From: DATCRE01 sp964235605
GTDB lineage: Bacteria > Bacteroidota > Bacteroidia > Cytophagales > Cyclobacteriaceae
Assembly (NCBI GenBank): GCA_964235605.1
Contig: CAXSCR010000073.1
Location: forward strand, 1-18,661
Reading direction: 5' to 3'
DNA: 18,661 nucleotides
Made by a program: the position numbers and the translations under genes. Shown here piece after piece: positions 7,909 to 16,038 of the stretch (the stretch's first letter is position 1; each line of letters starts with the position of its first letter). The notes beneath the pieces are model-generated. The model worked only from the letters and a program-made list of their open reading frames with translations. It ran no database searches and had not been told where the DNA came from.

Positions 7909-7964
7909 TAAACGTTCAAAATATGTATAACTTTCACTTTAAAACTTTCAAATATAGCTGATAA

Positions 7965-9380
7965 ATGGAATTTGCAGAAGTTACAGTCGACATCATCAGT
8001 CAATTTGAGGATATCCTCGGCAAACAGAATGTATTAATAGATGTAGAAAAGCGCTTTAATTATTCAAAAGATGAAACGGAAGACTATTCTTTTCTTCCCG
8101 ATGTGGTGCTAAAACCCCACACTACAGAAGAGATTAGCCACATCATGAAAATATGCAACGCCAACAATCTTGCTGTTACACCCCGAGGTGCAGGTACAGG
8201 TTTAAGTGGCGGCGCACTGCCCATTAATAACGGGGTAGTCATTTCCATGGAGCACTTTAATAAAATTTTACACATTGATGAGTTGAATCTACAGGCCACG
8301 GTCGAACCTGGCGTTATAACAGAAGTGTTTCAGGATGCAGTGAAAGCGAAAGGGCTATTCTACCCTCCCGATCCCGCGAGTCGTGGTTCTTGTTTTATCG
8401 GTGGTAATGTTTCAGAAAATAGCGGTGGCCCCAAAGCTGTAAAGTATGGTGTTACACGTGATTATGTTTTAAATCTTGAAATTGTATTACCCTCTGGAGA
8501 TATAATATGGACGGGTGCTAACGTCTTAAAAAACTCCACGGGATATAACCTTACACAATTAATGTGTGGTAGTGAGGGCACATTGGCAATCATTACAAAA
8601 ATTGTTTTTAAGCTTCGTGGACTTCCACAGAAATCAGTTTTATTATTAATTCCTTTTGTTACTAATGAAGAAGCTTGCCGAGGCATCGCTGAGATATTTA
8701 AAGCAGGGTTAACACCGTCGGGCATGGAATTTTTCGAACGTGAAGGCGCCATGATGACGATTGACTACTGCGAAAAAATATATGCTGCCAAGGTAACAAC
8801 GCCCTTCCCTGAAAACATGAATGCTTATTTATTGTGTGAGCTTGATGGCAATGATGACGAAGTACTGATGCGTGATGCAGAAAGAGTGATGACCGTTGTT
8901 GAACAGTTTCAAGTAGGTGAAGTATTATTTGCTGAAACTGCAGCCCATAAAGAAGAGCTATGGAAAATTAGAAAGAACATTTCGCCTGCTGTTAACGCCT
9001 ATTCTCTAACACGTGCTGAAGATGTTGTAGTACCACGCGCCAACTTGCCTAAATTAATTACCGGTATAAAAGAGATAGGGAAGCTATTTAATTTCAATTC
9101 CGTTTGCTACGGTCATTTAGGGGATGGTAACTTACACATCAATGTGTTGAGGGAACAAATAAGCGAAGCCGATTGGAATTCTAAAATTGTAGATGCCATT
9201 GGTGAGATCTTTAAACTTACAGTTAGTCTAGGGGGTACGTTATCTGGTGAGCATGGTATCGGTATAGCGAAGAGACCGTATATGTCTATCGCCATGAAAG
9301 AAACAAATTTGGAAATTATGCGCGGTATTAAAAAAGCTTTTGATCCCACTGGGATTTTAAATCCTGGAAAAATTTTCTAA
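7965..9380 (+). CDS. FAD-binding 2-hydroxy-acid oxidase/dehydrogenase (GlcD / D-lactate dehydrogenase type)
   Basis: A 471-aa flavoenzyme that probably oxidises a 2-hydroxy acid such as glycolate or D-lactate. The N-terminal FAD-binding domain (about 45-215) shows PRGAGTGLSGG (74-84), PPDPASRG (134-141), GGNVSENSGGP and the CGSEGTLAI segment near 201-209. The C-terminal FAD-oxidase domain (about 220-471) shows YGHLGDGNLH (382-391) and SGEHGIG (427-433), with histidines used in substrate or metal binding in relatives. Length and motifs fit single-subunit GlcD-like enzymes. No glcE or glcF partner follows, so it is either a stand-alone D-lactate dehydrogenase type or its iron-sulphur partner lies elsewhere; the substrate cannot be chosen from sequence. 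The next gene starts 28 bp downstream, so an operon with it is likely. Confidence 0.93.
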   Translation: MEFAEVTVDIISQFEDILGKQNVLIDVEKRFNYSKDETEDYSFLPDVVLKPHTTEEISHIMKICNANNLAVTPRGAGTGLSGGALPINNGVVISMEHFNKILHIDELNLQATVEPGVITEVFQDAVKAKGLFYPPDPASRGSCFIGGNVSENSGGPKAVKYGVTRDYVLNLEIVLPSGDIIWTGANVLKNSTGYNLTQLMCGSEGTLAIITKIVFKLRGLPQKSVLLLIPFVTNEEACRGIAEIFKAGLTPSGMEFFEREGAMMTIDYCEKIYAAKVTTPFPENMNAYLLCELDGNDDEVLMRDAERVMTVVEQFQVGEVLFAETAAHKEELWKIRKNISPAVNAYSLTRAEDVVVPRANLPKLITGIKEIGKLFNFNSVCYGHLGDGNLHINVLREQISEADWNSKIVDAIGEIFKLTVSLGGTLSGEHGIGIAKRPYMSIAMKETNLEIMRGIKKAFDPTGILNPGKIF

Positions 9381-9408
9381 CACTCCTTTATCTCATACAA
9401 GTTATCAA

Positions 9409-9855
9409 ATGAAAATATTGTATTTGTCCCTTCCTTTTGTTGTTGGTGTAGCTTTAACTGCACAAGCTGTTATTAATGGTCAGCTGAGAACGGCCATCAA
9501 CAGCCCAGTAATGGCTACGCTTATTTCTTTTCTAGTAGGCACTGTGTTTCTAATAGGTATAATGCTTATTATCAATCAAAAAATACCTACACTTTCAGAA
9601 TTAACTGCTATAGCGTGGTATAAGTATACAGGGGGAATAATGGGCGCTTTCATTGTGTTAGCCATTATACTATCTATTCAAACTATCAATCCGTCTACAC
9701 TTTTTGCATTAATCGTAACCGGACAACTCTTAACCGCGCTATTGTTGGAGCATTTTGCGTTGCTTGGTGTACGACCATCACCCATAAACTGGACCAAGAT
9801 TATGGGCGTTATTTTGTTGGTGGCGGGGGTATTTTTAATTAATCAAAAAAAATAA
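9409..9855 (+). CDS. YdcZ-family (DUF606) DMT-like integral membrane protein
   Basis: A 148-aa inner-membrane protein with about five hydrophobic helices (roughly 1-20, 33-55, 72-90, 95-115 and 125-145). The N-terminal FVVGVALTAQAVINGQLR and GTVFLIG, and the C-terminal WTKIMGVILLVAGVFLI ending, match the YdcZ/DUF606 family of small drug/metabolite-transporter-like proteins. The transported compound is unknown for the family. It follows the FAD oxidase by 28 bp and is followed by a lipoprotein gene after 48 bp, so the three could be co-transcribed. Confidence 0.82.
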   Translation: MKILYLSLPFVVGVALTAQAVINGQLRTAINSPVMATLISFLVGTVFLIGIMLIINQKIPTLSELTAIAWYKYTGGIMGAFIVLAIILSIQTINPSTLFALIVTGQLLTALLLEHFALLGVRPSPINWTKIMGVILLVAGVFLINQKK

Positions 9856-9903
9856 AATCAATCAGTATAACATCTTACCTTCATTCATTACAAAACAATC
9901 CAT

Positions 9904-10662
9904 ATGATAAAACAATACTTACTACTTGCCTTTACCTTATTTGTGTTGAGTTGCCAACCCAAAAAACAAGACGCTAAAACAGAGAAAGATTCAACGTCTG
10001 TTAAAGTTCTAAGTCCAGCTGCAGCTAAGCTAACAGAAGAACAAAAGTCTGCGGGCTGGAAACTTCTTTTTGATGGACAATCATTAGACGGATGGAAATT
10101 CTTTAAGGATCAACCAAACAATAGCTGGGAAGTTATTGACGGAACACTTCATTGCAAACCTTTTGTTGAGGGAGCAGAAAATCTTCGTTCCGATATCATG
10201 ACAAAAGATCAATATGAAAATTTTGAACTGTCGATTGAATGGAAAATTTCAGCGCAAGGAAACAGCGGTATAATGTATGGTGTTACCGAGGAATATGATC
10301 AGCCTTATCAAACGGGACCAGAGTATCAATTGCTTGATGATGGAAATTATCCTGGTGAATCAAAAGCAACACATATGAGCGGTGGCGTTTATGACATGTA
10401 TGAACCCGTGAATAAAAAGTTAAATGCCGTAGGTGAGTGGAACACCACAAGAATTATATCGAAAGGCAACCATGTAGCGCATTGGCTTAACGAACAGAAA
10501 ACTGCAGGCTATGAACTGAGCTCTGACGAATGGAAAAAACTTAAAGAAATCAGCAAATGGAAAGATGAGCCCGGTTACGGGTTATCTACCAAAGGACACA
10601 TTGATTTACAAGACCATGCCCATGAAATATGGTTTAGAAACATAATGATTAAGTCTTTGTAG
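9904..10662 (+). CDS. DUF1080 / 3-keto-disaccharide hydrolase-like lipoprotein
   Basis: A 252-aa lipoprotein. The signal ends in the lipobox VLSC (Cys17), followed by a charged linker rich in Lys, Ser and Thr. The DUF1080 domain fills about 50-250: it opens with GWKLLFDGQSLDGWKFFK, has DIMTKDQYENFELSIEWK and GNSGIMYGV in the middle, and ends with GHIDLQDHAHEIWFRNI. The fold is a concanavalin-like jelly roll; some members cleave 3-keto-glucosides or related sugars, many are unassigned. The position after a membrane protein and an oxidase gives no clear pathway. Cell location is outer-membrane or periplasmic face by lipidation. The family call is firm, the substrate is open. Confidence 0.9.
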   Translation: MIKQYLLLAFTLFVLSCQPKKQDAKTEKDSTSVKVLSPAAAKLTEEQKSAGWKLLFDGQSLDGWKFFKDQPNNSWEVIDGTLHCKPFVEGAENLRSDIMTKDQYENFELSIEWKISAQGNSGIMYGVTEEYDQPYQTGPEYQLLDDGNYPGESKATHMSGGVYDMYEPVNKKLNAVGEWNTTRIISKGNHVAHWLNEQKTAGYELSSDEWKKLKEISKWKDEPGYGLSTKGHIDLQDHAHEIWFRNIMIKSL

Positions 10663-10726
10663 TAATTATTGTTGCCGTATAAATACTAGCATCTCATCAA
10701 CACCGAATGAAAATTAAAAATAAAGT

Positions 10727-12631
10727 ATGTGTGGTATAACTGGGATTTTTTCATTTAACCTCGTTGGTAAATTCAACAAAATCCATGTAACTGCTGCCAC
10801 CATGGCATTACAAAAACGCGGGCCAGACTTTCAAGATGTTTATCTAGATGAGTGGGTAGGATTAGGCCACAGAAGACTTTCAATTATAGATACTACTGAA
10901 TGTGGTAATCAACCCATGTGGGATGAGAGCAAACGCTATTGTATTGTCTTCAATGGAGAAATTTTTAATTATCAGGAATTAAGATCTGAACTCGCTTCGA
11001 AAGGCGTATCATTTAAATCGCAGTCTGATACCGAAGTTCTTTTAAAACTTTACATCCTTGAAAAAGAAAACTGTCTAAACAAGCTCAATGGTTTTTTTAC
11101 TTTTTGTATTTATGATAGAGTTGATCAAACTTTCCTCGTTGCACGTGATCGATATGGTATCAAGCCACTTCTTTATCTCATGGATGAAGATAAGTTTGTA
11201 TTCGGTTCGGAGATGAAATCCATAATTCAATATGGCATAGAAAAGACACTTGATTACAATTCACTTTACACCTACCTACAGCTTAATTACATACCAGCAC
11301 CAGCAACAATTTTTTCTAACGTGAAAAAATTGTTGCCTGGTCATTTCATGAAAGTTGCCAACGGAAAATTAACAACAGAAGAATATTATAAAATACCTTA
11401 TAACAGGGAAGAGGCGCAAAACAATACGATGCCTTATGATAAAGCAAAAGAAAAGTTAGCTGAGCTTCTTGAAGGTTCAGTTCAACGCAGGTTGGTTGCA
11501 GATGTTCCTTTAGGATCATTTTTAAGTGGCGGTATAGACTCATCGGTGATCACCGCCTTAGCAAGTAAACATAAACCTGATCTTCACACATTTTCAATTG
11601 GCTATCGCGATGAAAAGTTTTTTGATGAAACGCATTACGCACAACTAGTAGCTAAAAAATTTAATACAAATCATACCGTATTTTCACTTACTAACAATGA
11701 CTTGTATGCACATGTGCATGACATACTTGATTATTTAGATGAGCCCTTTGCCGACTCTTCTGCTATTGCAGTTTACTTGTTAAGTAAAGAAACACGCAAG
11801 CATGCTACCGTTGCACTTTCAGGCGATGGTGCTGATGAGCTGCTGGCAGGATATAACAAACATGCTGCTGCGCATAGCATACTCAATCCTGGTAGCGCAG
11901 AAAATATGGCTAGTTCATTTGCGCCTTTATTAAAAGCATTCCCTCAATCCAGAAGCAATTTCTTTTCAAATAAGGTAAGGCAAGTAGTTCGGTATGCAGA
12001 GGGGGTAAAACTTAAATCAAGTGACCGCTATTGGCAGTGGGCGTCGTTTGCAAAAAAGGAAGATGCGCTTAATCTGTTACATCCAGATCTAAGGACAAAC
12101 ATGTTTTTAAATGACTACGTTGCAAGAAGAAAGAAAATATTACAGTCAATTCCTGTAAAGGAAAACATCAATGATATTCTTCTCACTGACATGAAATTGG
12201 TGCTTGCCAATGACATGCTAACGAAAGTTGATTTAATGAGCATGGCAAACGGACTTGAAGTACGTGTTCCATTCCTTGACTATGAAGTAGTTAATTTTAT
12301 TTTCTCTTTACCAGATCATTACAAGATCAACAAGTCAATTAGAAAGAGAATTTTACAAGACACTTTTAAAGATTTATTACCGGCTGAGCTCTATAAAAGA
12401 GCTAAAAAAGGTTTTGAAGTACCCTTATTAAAGTGGTTGAGAACTGAAATGAAATCTTTAATTATGGATGATCTCTTGTCTCAATCTTTTGTAGAAGAGC
12501 AAGGCATATTTCACTATCCGGAGATAGAGAGACTTAAGCAACAATTATTTTCCAAAAATCCAGGAGATACGCACGCTCGAATTTGGGGGCTTGTTGTATT
12601 TCAATGGTGGTGGAAAAAATGGATGAAATAA
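10727..12631 (+). CDS. asnB: Asparagine synthetase, glutamine-hydrolysing
   Basis: A 634-aa cytoplasmic enzyme making asparagine from aspartate, ATP and glutamine. The start MCGITGIF exposes Cys2, the glutaminase nucleophile after Met removal; RRLSIID (from 49), FNGEIFNY (74-81) and SDTE (100-103) are the glutamine-binding residues of the class II amidotransferase domain (1 to about 215). The synthetase domain carries the PP-loop SGGIDSS (267-273), LSGDGADELLAGY for ATP/aspartate activation, and KVDLMSMANGLEVRVPFLD. All key residues are present. It is somewhat longer than E. coli AsnB (about 554 aa) and of the size common for Bacteroidota and exopolysaccharide-linked AsnB homologues. A spacer of 103 bp separates it from the next gene; the nearby ammonium channel hints at a shared nitrogen role, which is inference. 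Confidence 0.95.
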   Translation: MCGITGIFSFNLVGKFNKIHVTAATMALQKRGPDFQDVYLDEWVGLGHRRLSIIDTTECGNQPMWDESKRYCIVFNGEIFNYQELRSELASKGVSFKSQSDTEVLLKLYILEKENCLNKLNGFFTFCIYDRVDQTFLVARDRYGIKPLLYLMDEDKFVFGSEMKSIIQYGIEKTLDYNSLYTYLQLNYIPAPATIFSNVKKLLPGHFMKVANGKLTTEEYYKIPYNREEAQNNTMPYDKAKEKLAELLEGSVQRRLVADVPLGSFLSGGIDSSVITALASKHKPDLHTFSIGYRDEKFFDETHYAQLVAKKFNTNHTVFSLTNNDLYAHVHDILDYLDEPFADSSAIAVYLLSKETRKHATVALSGDGADELLAGYNKHAAAHSILNPGSAENMASSFAPLLKAFPQSRSNFFSNKVRQVVRYAEGVKLKSSDRYWQWASFAKKEDALNLLHPDLRTNMFLNDYVARRKKILQSIPVKENINDILLTDMKLVLANDMLTKVDLMSMANGLEVRVPFLDYEVVNFIFSLPDHYKINKSIRKRILQDTFKDLLPAELYKRAKKGFEVPLLKWLRTEMKSLIMDDLLSQSFVEEQGIFHYPEIERLKQQLFSKNPGDTHARIWGLVVFQWWWKKWMK

Positions 12632-12734
12632 TTCTTTGAATTATGAGATACTGTTGCTTATTCACCACGCTATGTTGGCATAAAATTTAAACACAAGCAT
12701 ATGTTCCCGCTATAATTATTTGCGGCCAGTAAAT

Positions 12735-14165
12735 ATGAAGAAACTGCTTGCGTATGTTGTGATGCTTCTCATATTGGCAAGCCTTTCCTGTGATCGTGTA
12801 AGGCCTGAGCGACCCAAAGAAACTTCTCTCGATTCATTATTACCTCTTCCGCTATCCACACTGTTTATACCTATTCACTATGAAGTGAATCAACTTGAAG
12901 AGACAGTTAACGCTAGAGTGCAAGGCACTTTCATACGTGAATGGGTTACAAATGATAAAGGCGACAGCCTCTATATTGAAATCACCAAGAGAGATCTCAT
13001 TCAAATGTCGTGGAAGAAAAATACACTACATTATTCCTTCCCCATCAAGGTATCAGGGAAATTCATAAAATCAGTTGCTAGAATTAGAATGAAAAATGCA
13101 AAGCCTATTAACATGGAAGTAGTGCTTCATTTAGCTACTAAGCTTGATTTTGATAGTCAGTGGAATCTTGTTCCTCATTCAAACCTTGAAGAAATAGAAT
13201 GGGTTAAAGATCCTAAGTTAAAATTGCTATTATTTAAAATAAACATTCGCAAGTTTGTTGATGGCGCTATAGAAAAAAATAAAGATAAGCTAATCCCGAA
13301 GCTTGACGAAGCACTGAGTAGAATCTTAAAAACGAGAAACACCATTGTTAAACTGTGGAGCGACATCCAAAAGCCAATTCGTGTAAATAAAAAAGAAGCC
13401 CAGGTATGGTTAAAGGCATATGCTAGTGATATCCATGCAAAATTAGATGACAATGAACCTGGAGAAATAACGCTCAATGTAGAACTGAAAGCCTGGGTGC
13501 AATTAATTATAGATGGCCAAAAAATTCCCCCTTCAAACGATGCATTACCAACTTATAAGAAAAAGAAGCACTATACTGACAGCTTGCAAATTTTTGTATT
13601 AGCGCAAGTTCCTTACAAAAAGGTAAACGAAATTCTTAAACGTGAACTTAAGGGAAAAGAATTGACTGCTGAGGGTTATTCTACCACCATTAAAAATATA
13701 AGCATCTATGGAACAGATCAAGGTTTAGCAGTAGATGTTAAAGTATCAGGCGATGTCAATGGCAGAGTTTTTATGCGCGGCGATCTGAATTATGATTCCC
13801 TAAATAGCATTATCTCCGCCAAAGACTTCCATTTCGATATTGATAGCGAAAACATATTGGTTAACTCCGCCGATTGGCTTTTGCATAATAATGCCATAGG
13901 ATTAATCACTGAGAAACTCCAATTAGAAGTTAAACCCTATGCCGACCTGTTGCCTCAACTAATTGTTAATGGTATTGAGAGGGGGAAAAGCGGGGAAAAG
14001 CTTGATTTAACGATCACTAATCTCGTGCTAGCACCCGTTCAACATATCTATACCAAGAATGACATTCAATTCCTTTTTGAAGCGCACGGCCGCGCCGACA
14101 TCGGATTAGAAAAGAAGGTTTTCGCAAGAAAGTCAAAAAGAAAATCGGTGAAAAACCGTTTTTAG
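12735..14165 (+). CDS. DUF4403 family lipoprotein
   Basis: A 476-aa predicted lipoprotein. From the ATG the sequence MKKLLAYVVMLLILASLSCDR is a lipoprotein signal with Cys19 as the lipidated residue. A longer frame starts at TTG 12720 but would add five residues (MRPVN) before this clean signal, so ATG 12735 is preferred. The remainder resembles DUF4403: a conserved beginning STLFIPIHYEVNQLEETVN and repeated beta-rich halves, one centred on the basic, helix-prone FVDGAIEKNKDKLIPKLDE segment, the other on residues about 330-460, reminiscent of lipid-binding tubular folds. The C-terminus is very basic (KKVFARKSKRKSVKNR). The family has no assigned function; it is common in Bacteroidota. Neighbours are asnB before and amt after, with no evidence of a functional link. 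Confidence 0.85.
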   Translation: MKKLLAYVVMLLILASLSCDRVRPERPKETSLDSLLPLPLSTLFIPIHYEVNQLEETVNARVQGTFIREWVTNDKGDSLYIEITKRDLIQMSWKKNTLHYSFPIKVSGKFIKSVARIRMKNAKPINMEVVLHLATKLDFDSQWNLVPHSNLEEIEWVKDPKLKLLLFKINIRKFVDGAIEKNKDKLIPKLDEALSRILKTRNTIVKLWSDIQKPIRVNKKEAQVWLKAYASDIHAKLDDNEPGEITLNVELKAWVQLIIDGQKIPPSNDALPTYKKKKHYTDSLQIFVLAQVPYKKVNEILKRELKGKELTAEGYSTTIKNISIYGTDQGLAVDVKVSGDVNGRVFMRGDLNYDSLNSIISAKDFHFDIDSENILVNSADWLLHNNAIGLITEKLQLEVKPYADLLPQLIVNGIERGKSGEKLDLTITNLVLAPVQHIYTKNDIQFLFEAHGRADIGLEKKVFARKSKRKSVKNRF

Positions 14166-14476
14166 CAAATTTCATTTCGATAATACACTCGGGTAGAAAG
14201 CGTGTATTTCAACCTGCTTTATAAAAATCCCATGTACTTTTCAGGAATTTAATTCTGATTTTAGCCCAACTACAACGATTTCTGTAATTATTATTTATAA
14301 TTGGTTTGATTTTGATGCTATTGTTAAGAATTTCATAAAAAATTAACAACAATAGGTCATGAAACAACCCCCATTTTTTTACAAAACACTAATTCTTACA
14401 ACCGCTAACCTCTCTGGAACCCAGGCGTCGGAAAAACTCAAATTGTATCTAACAACTAAACCCTAAAAAGTAAAAC
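14166..14476. other. Intergenic region upstream of amt
   Basis: About 310 bases without a gene. It holds a 7-bp stem just after the DUF4403 stop (listed separately) and an inverted repeat ttgttaa (14321-14327) / ttaacaa (14343-14349) with a 15-nt spacer, which could be an operator or chance in AT-rich DNA. The amt promoter must lie here, but no clean TAnnTTTG box with a spaced -33 was found. Confidence 0.35.
14182..14208 (+). terminator. Possible weak terminator after the DUF4403 gene
   Basis: The stem aatacac (14182-14188) pairs exactly with gtgtatt (14202-14208) around a 13-nt loop, 17 bases after the stop codon. The following run (tcaacctgcttt) is not a proper T-tract, so termination would be weak. 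Confidence 0.3.
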
Positions 14477-15799
14477 ATGAAAAATCTATCCATTATTCCT
14501 TTTTTGGTGCTCATTGCGATAAGCATATTAGCACTCTTCGTACCCGCTGTGCCTGGCGGAATTGTTACTGAAGGCTTAAACTCTGGTGATATTGCGTGGA
14601 TGCTTGCAGCCTCAGCCCTCGTATTATTAATGACACCAGGCTTAGCGTACTTCTACGGCGGAATGATTGATACAAAAAACATTATCTCTACCATGCTCCA
14701 AAGCTTCGTAGCCATGGGGGTAATAAGTGTTATCTGGATTGTTGTAGGTTTTAGCCTTGCCTTTGGTGAAGATATCGGTGGCGTGGTTGGTAATCCTACT
14801 ACTTATTTCATGTTCCAAAATGTGTTAGATGCGCCAGCTTGGGGCACCATACCATTGGTACTATTCGCTTTCTTCCAATTGAAGTTTGCCATCATAACGC
14901 CAGCTTTGATAACCGGTACTTTTGCAGAGCGTATCCGTTTCAAATCGTATATTCTCTTCTTGGTTTTATTCTCACTATTAATATATGCTCCATTAGCCCA
15001 CTGGACATGGCATGCTGACGGATTCCTTTTCAAAATGGGAGTTCTTGATTTCGCTGGAGGAACAGTCGTTCACATGTCAGCTGGTTTTGCTGCCCTTGCA
15101 GCTTCGATGTACTTAAGAAATAAAGGTGAGAAAAAAGCACATATCGCTCCTGCTAATATTCCATTCGTTTTATTAGGAACAGGATTACTTTGGTTCGGCT
15201 GGTTCGGTTTCAATGCAGGTAGTGCATTAAGCGCTGGTCCACTTGCTGCTTTAGCATTTGCTACAACCAATACTGCTTCTGCTGCCGCAGGTCTTGCTTG
15301 GATATTATTTGATTCTGTGCGTGGCAAAAAACCATCTGCTCTTGGATTTTGTATAGGTGCCGTTGTAGGTCTTGTTGCCATCACACCAGCTGCTGGTTTT
15401 GTAACAATACCGTCTAGCATTTTCATCGGTACGGTAGCTAGTATTATTAGTAACCTTGTTGTTAACTGGAAAGCAAAGACTTCACTTGAAGATACATTAG
15501 ATGTATTCCCTTGCCATGGTGTAGGTGGATTAGTAGGTATGGTTATGACAGGTTTGTTAGCTAATACAGCTGTGAACGGTCTTAATACAACAGGTAATGG
15601 TTTATTCTATGGCGAAACAACACTTTTCATTGCGCACATGAAAGCACTTGTTATTGTGGTTGTTTATTCATTCGCAGGTTCATTCATTTTATTAAAAATC
15701 ACCGACCTTCTTTCACCTTTAAAAGTAAGTGCAGAAGAAAAAATTATTGGTTCAGATATGAGCCAGCACGGTGAAAATTTGATTCCTGTACTTGAATAA
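14477..15799 (+). CDS. amt: Ammonium channel Amt
   Basis: A 440-aa Amt/Mep/Rh membrane protein carrying ammonium across the inner membrane. Residues 1-25 are hydrophobic and may act as a cleaved signal, leaving eleven helices starting at GDIAWMLAASALVLLMTPGL. The twin pore histidines are present: His199 in GGTVVHMSAG and His347 in FPCHGVGG, matching His168 and His318 of E. coli AmtB. Other hallmarks: AFFQLKFAIITPALITG, ERIRFK, LAHWTWHADGFL and LWFGWFGFNAGSAL. The cytoplasmic tail (SAEEKIIGSDMSQHGE) is the segment that normally contacts a PII protein. No glnK gene lies next to it; the next gene is an outer-membrane porin 235 bp downstream. Regulation by nitrogen is expected from the family but no site is recognised. 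Confidence 0.96.
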   Translation: MKNLSIIPFLVLIAISILALFVPAVPGGIVTEGLNSGDIAWMLAASALVLLMTPGLAYFYGGMIDTKNIISTMLQSFVAMGVISVIWIVVGFSLAFGEDIGGVVGNPTTYFMFQNVLDAPAWGTIPLVLFAFFQLKFAIITPALITGTFAERIRFKSYILFLVLFSLLIYAPLAHWTWHADGFLFKMGVLDFAGGTVVHMSAGFAALAASMYLRNKGEKKAHIAPANIPFVLLGTGLLWFGWFGFNAGSALSAGPLAALAFATTNTASAAAGLAWILFDSVRGKKPSALGFCIGAVVGLVAITPAAGFVTIPSSIFIGTVASIISNLVVNWKAKTSLEDTLDVFPCHGVGGLVGMVMTGLLANTAVNGLNTTGNGLFYGETTLFIAHMKALVIVVVYSFAGSFILLKITDLLSPLKVSAEEKIIGSDMSQHGENLIPVLE

Positions 15800-15855
15800 T
15801 TTCCAATACTAAAGACCCTATATTTTACTACTTGAGTTTTAACCTAAACTATACA

Positions 15856-15939
15856 ATGGAGATTAATTTTTATAAAAGAGCAGTAGCTAAAAAGCCAGCT
15901 GCAGGTAAAGTGTACTATGTATTAGATCGTCTTTATTAA
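15856..15939 (+). CDS. Candidate 27-aa small ORF between amt and the porin gene
   Basis: A frame from ATG 15856 to TAA 15939 encodes 27 residues (MEINFYKRAVAKKP, then AAGKVYYVLDRLY). It is basic in the middle with an aromatic C-terminus, and has no signal or membrane segment. I recognise no family. It lies in the 235-bp gap between two functionally linked genes, where a PII gene could have been. It may be a real small protein, a leader peptide or a chance frame; conservation in relatives would decide. Confidence 0.3.
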   Translation: MEINFYKRAVAKKPAAGKVYYVLDRLY

Positions 15940-15957
15940 TTCCTAACAGATCCACAC

Positions 15958-16038
15958 ATGCATACGCAAAAAATTACAAACGAATCTCATCGTGCAAAAA
16001 GTCACAATGAGTTAACCCAACAACAAAAAAAATTATGA
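15958..16038 (+). CDS. Candidate 26-aa upstream ORF overlapping the porin start (ATGA)
   Basis: A frame from ATG 15958 to TGA 16038 encodes 26 polar residues (MHTQKITNESHRAKSHNELT, then QQQKKL). Its stop overlaps the porin ATG as ATGA, the geometry of translational coupling. The sequence is low-complexity and A-rich, so chance is quite possible. No family recognised. Confidence 0.2.
   Translation: MHTQKITNESHRAKSHNELTQQQKKL

Noticed and set aside
14321..14349. Inverted repeat ttgttaa/ttaacaa as an amt operator
   Set aside because: Seven AT-rich base pairs in AT-rich DNA are expected by chance and match no nitrogen-regulator site I can name; kept only as a remark in the spacer entry.
15800..16034. 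Degenerate glnK (PII) gene between amt and the porin
   Set aside because: The gap is too short and none of the frames shows PII motifs.
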